Shown one piece after another: positions 62,996 through 64,000 of a stretch of 64,000 nt of DNA. Within the stretch, counting starts at the first letter, position 1; each line of letters starts with the position of its first letter. The position numbers and the translations under genes were made by a program. The stretch comes from RGIG5612 sp045616165. Lineage in GTDB: Bacteria; Bacillota; Clostridia; Lachnospirales; Lachnospiraceae. The notes below the pieces were generated by a model that had not been told where the DNA came from, did not search any database, and saw only the letters and a program-made list of their open reading frames with translations. The stretch lies in contig JAZLGF010000026.1 in assembly GCA_045616165.1 (NCBI GenBank), forward strand, positions 1-64,000, given 5' to 3'.

Positions 62996-64000
62996 ATCAA
63001 ACTATTATAAACAAACCTATAAGTGGCACTATATCTGTTCCAGAGTCAAAATCTTTAGCTCATAGATATTTAATTATCGAAGCTTTAGCAGGAGAAGTCG
63101 GAAAAGTCATTTGCCATAATAAATCAGATGATATAGATGCAACAATAAGTTGTCTTAGGGAATTAGGTCTAAGAGCACCTATTGAAGAACCTGCAATTAG
63201 CGAAAATATCAGAATTTTAGATTGTCATGAAAGCGGAACTACTTATCGTTTCTTGCTTCCTATTGCGGCTGCCCTTGGAAAAACTTCTCTATTTGTTTTA
63301 CATAAAAGTTTAGTAAACAGGCCTATGGATCCGCTATTTAAGGCTTTGAAAGCTCATGGTGTTCGTAGTGAAAAACGTGAAGACGAAACCGATTTAAGCG
63401 GATACGAAAAAGTTAGCAGAGTCTTAGTTACCGGAAAACTCACCGGTGGTTCGTTTATTCTTCCTGGAAATATTTCATCACAGTTTATTTCCGGGTTAAT
63501 GCTTGCACTTCCACTCTTAGAAATCAATAGCACAATTATTGTTGAAGGACATCTTGAATCTACCAGTTATGTTGCAATGACTATGGCTATTATGCGTCAG
63601 GCAGGCATTAAAATCAGTGCCGAAAAAGGCGCTGGAAGAATAGGCTATACATTTAAGATTCCTGGGAACCAGACATATCATTTCAAAGAAGAACATATTT
63701 CAATTGAAAAAGACTGGACTAGTGCGGCTTATTTTTTAGCTGGTGGTGCTATTGGTCATTCTCCGCTTACCTGTTTAGACCTTAACGTTGATTCTATCCA
63801 AGGTGATAAGCGTATCTTAAATATTCTTAAAGCCTTTGGAGCAAATATTACTATACATGGAAAGAACGTCACTGTTAACGGTGGTCACCTTAAAGGAATT
63901 AATATTGATGCTCGTGATATCCCTGATATTATTCCTGCTGTTTCGCTCCTTGCATGTGCAGCGAACGGAACTACAAGAATAATAAATGCAAAACGATTAC
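62992..64000 (+). CDS. aroA: 5-enolpyruvylshikimate-3-phosphate synthase (3' end cut by window edge)
   Basis: I read this frame directly from the ATG at 62992: 336 codons without a stop to the window end. ISVPESKSLAHRYLI holds the substrate-binding Lys/Ser/Arg region, CHESGTTYRFLLPI has SGTT, VNRPMDPL and SSQFISGLMLALPLLE follow, and EKDWTSAAYF and DIPDIIPAVSLLA complete the typical order. Alanine stands before HR where many enzymes have N or H. It overlaps the DAHP synthase stop, so the two are translated together. Confidence 0.95.
   Translation, partial: MNQTIINKPISGTISVPESKSLAHRYLIIEALAGEVGKVICHNKSDDIDATISCLRELGLRAPIEEPAISENIRILDCHESGTTYRFLLPIAAALGKTSLFVLHKSLVNRPMDPLFKALKAHGVRSEKREDETDLSGYEKVSRVLVTGKLTGGSFILPGNISSQFISGLMLALPLLEINSTIIVEGHLESTSYVAMTMAIMRQAGIKISAEKGAGRIGYTFKIPGNQTYHFKEEHISIEKDWTSAAYFLAGGAIGHSPLTCLDLNVDSIQGDKRILNILKAFGANITIHGKNVTVNGGHLKGINIDARDIPDIIPAVSLLACAANGTTRIINAKRL

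Overview
The window is about 64 kb of a low-GC Firmicutes chromosome, most likely a gut or rumen Lachnospiraceae (Clostridia). Pointers are the hpf-secA-prfB gene order, AT-rich codon use, strong AGGAGG ribosome sites, consensus TTGACA/TATAAT promoters, an L-box lysine riboswitch, and a pair of large proteins that resemble DUF5716/DUF5717, which I know mainly from Lachnospiraceae. Family names come from motif recognition by eye; no search was run.

Layout. 1-3.7 kb: the cut end of a secreted beta-helix protein, a uroporphyrinogen-decarboxylase-like methyltransferase and a LysR regulator. 3.85-15.4 kb: an accessory (defence) island ending at a tRNA-Ser(UGA) gene. It holds two different AbiEi/AbiEii toxin-antitoxin pairs, a Phd/ParE-type pair, and a three-gene module with a TOTE-type primase-helicase, an AlbA_2/Schlafen-type ATPase and a small coiled-coil protein. 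All island genes are on the minus strand. Most units have their own promoter, and they are separated by dense repeats: arrays of four palindromes, GC-rich elements that begin with a copy of the tRNA-Ser 3' end, and terminators. Two truncated gene copies show past duplication and replacement.

15.4-29.2 kb: core genes on the minus strand. ispD, tsaD, rnz, rimI, tsaB and tsaE (t6A tRNA modification and neighbours) sit below lysC, an apgM-like gene and hom (threonine/lysine branch), then prfB, secA, hpf and an NlpC/P60 wall hydrolase. 29.2-31.2 kb: a lysine riboswitch controlling an NhaC-family transporter (plus strand), probably a lysine importer.

31.3-49 kb: a long minus-strand operon-like cluster that builds and attaches acyl-type groups to a surface glycan. 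It has an FkbH-type HAD enzyme, two acyl carrier proteins, an AMP-forming ligase, two MBOAT acyltransferases each next to an SGNH-fold membrane protein, two SDR enzymes, a MaoC dehydratase, a sugar isomerase, an FAD oxidoreductase, two glycosyltransferases, a methyltransferase and a large polytopic membrane protein. The logic resembles a doubled, elaborated dlt system.

49-64 kb: a class A penicillin-binding protein, a YigZ-family protein, valS, a TPR-like protein with an Hsp70-like ATPase and a 1016-residue partner, rarA, and on the plus strand a small membrane protein, a short DAHP synthase and the start of aroA (cut by the window edge).
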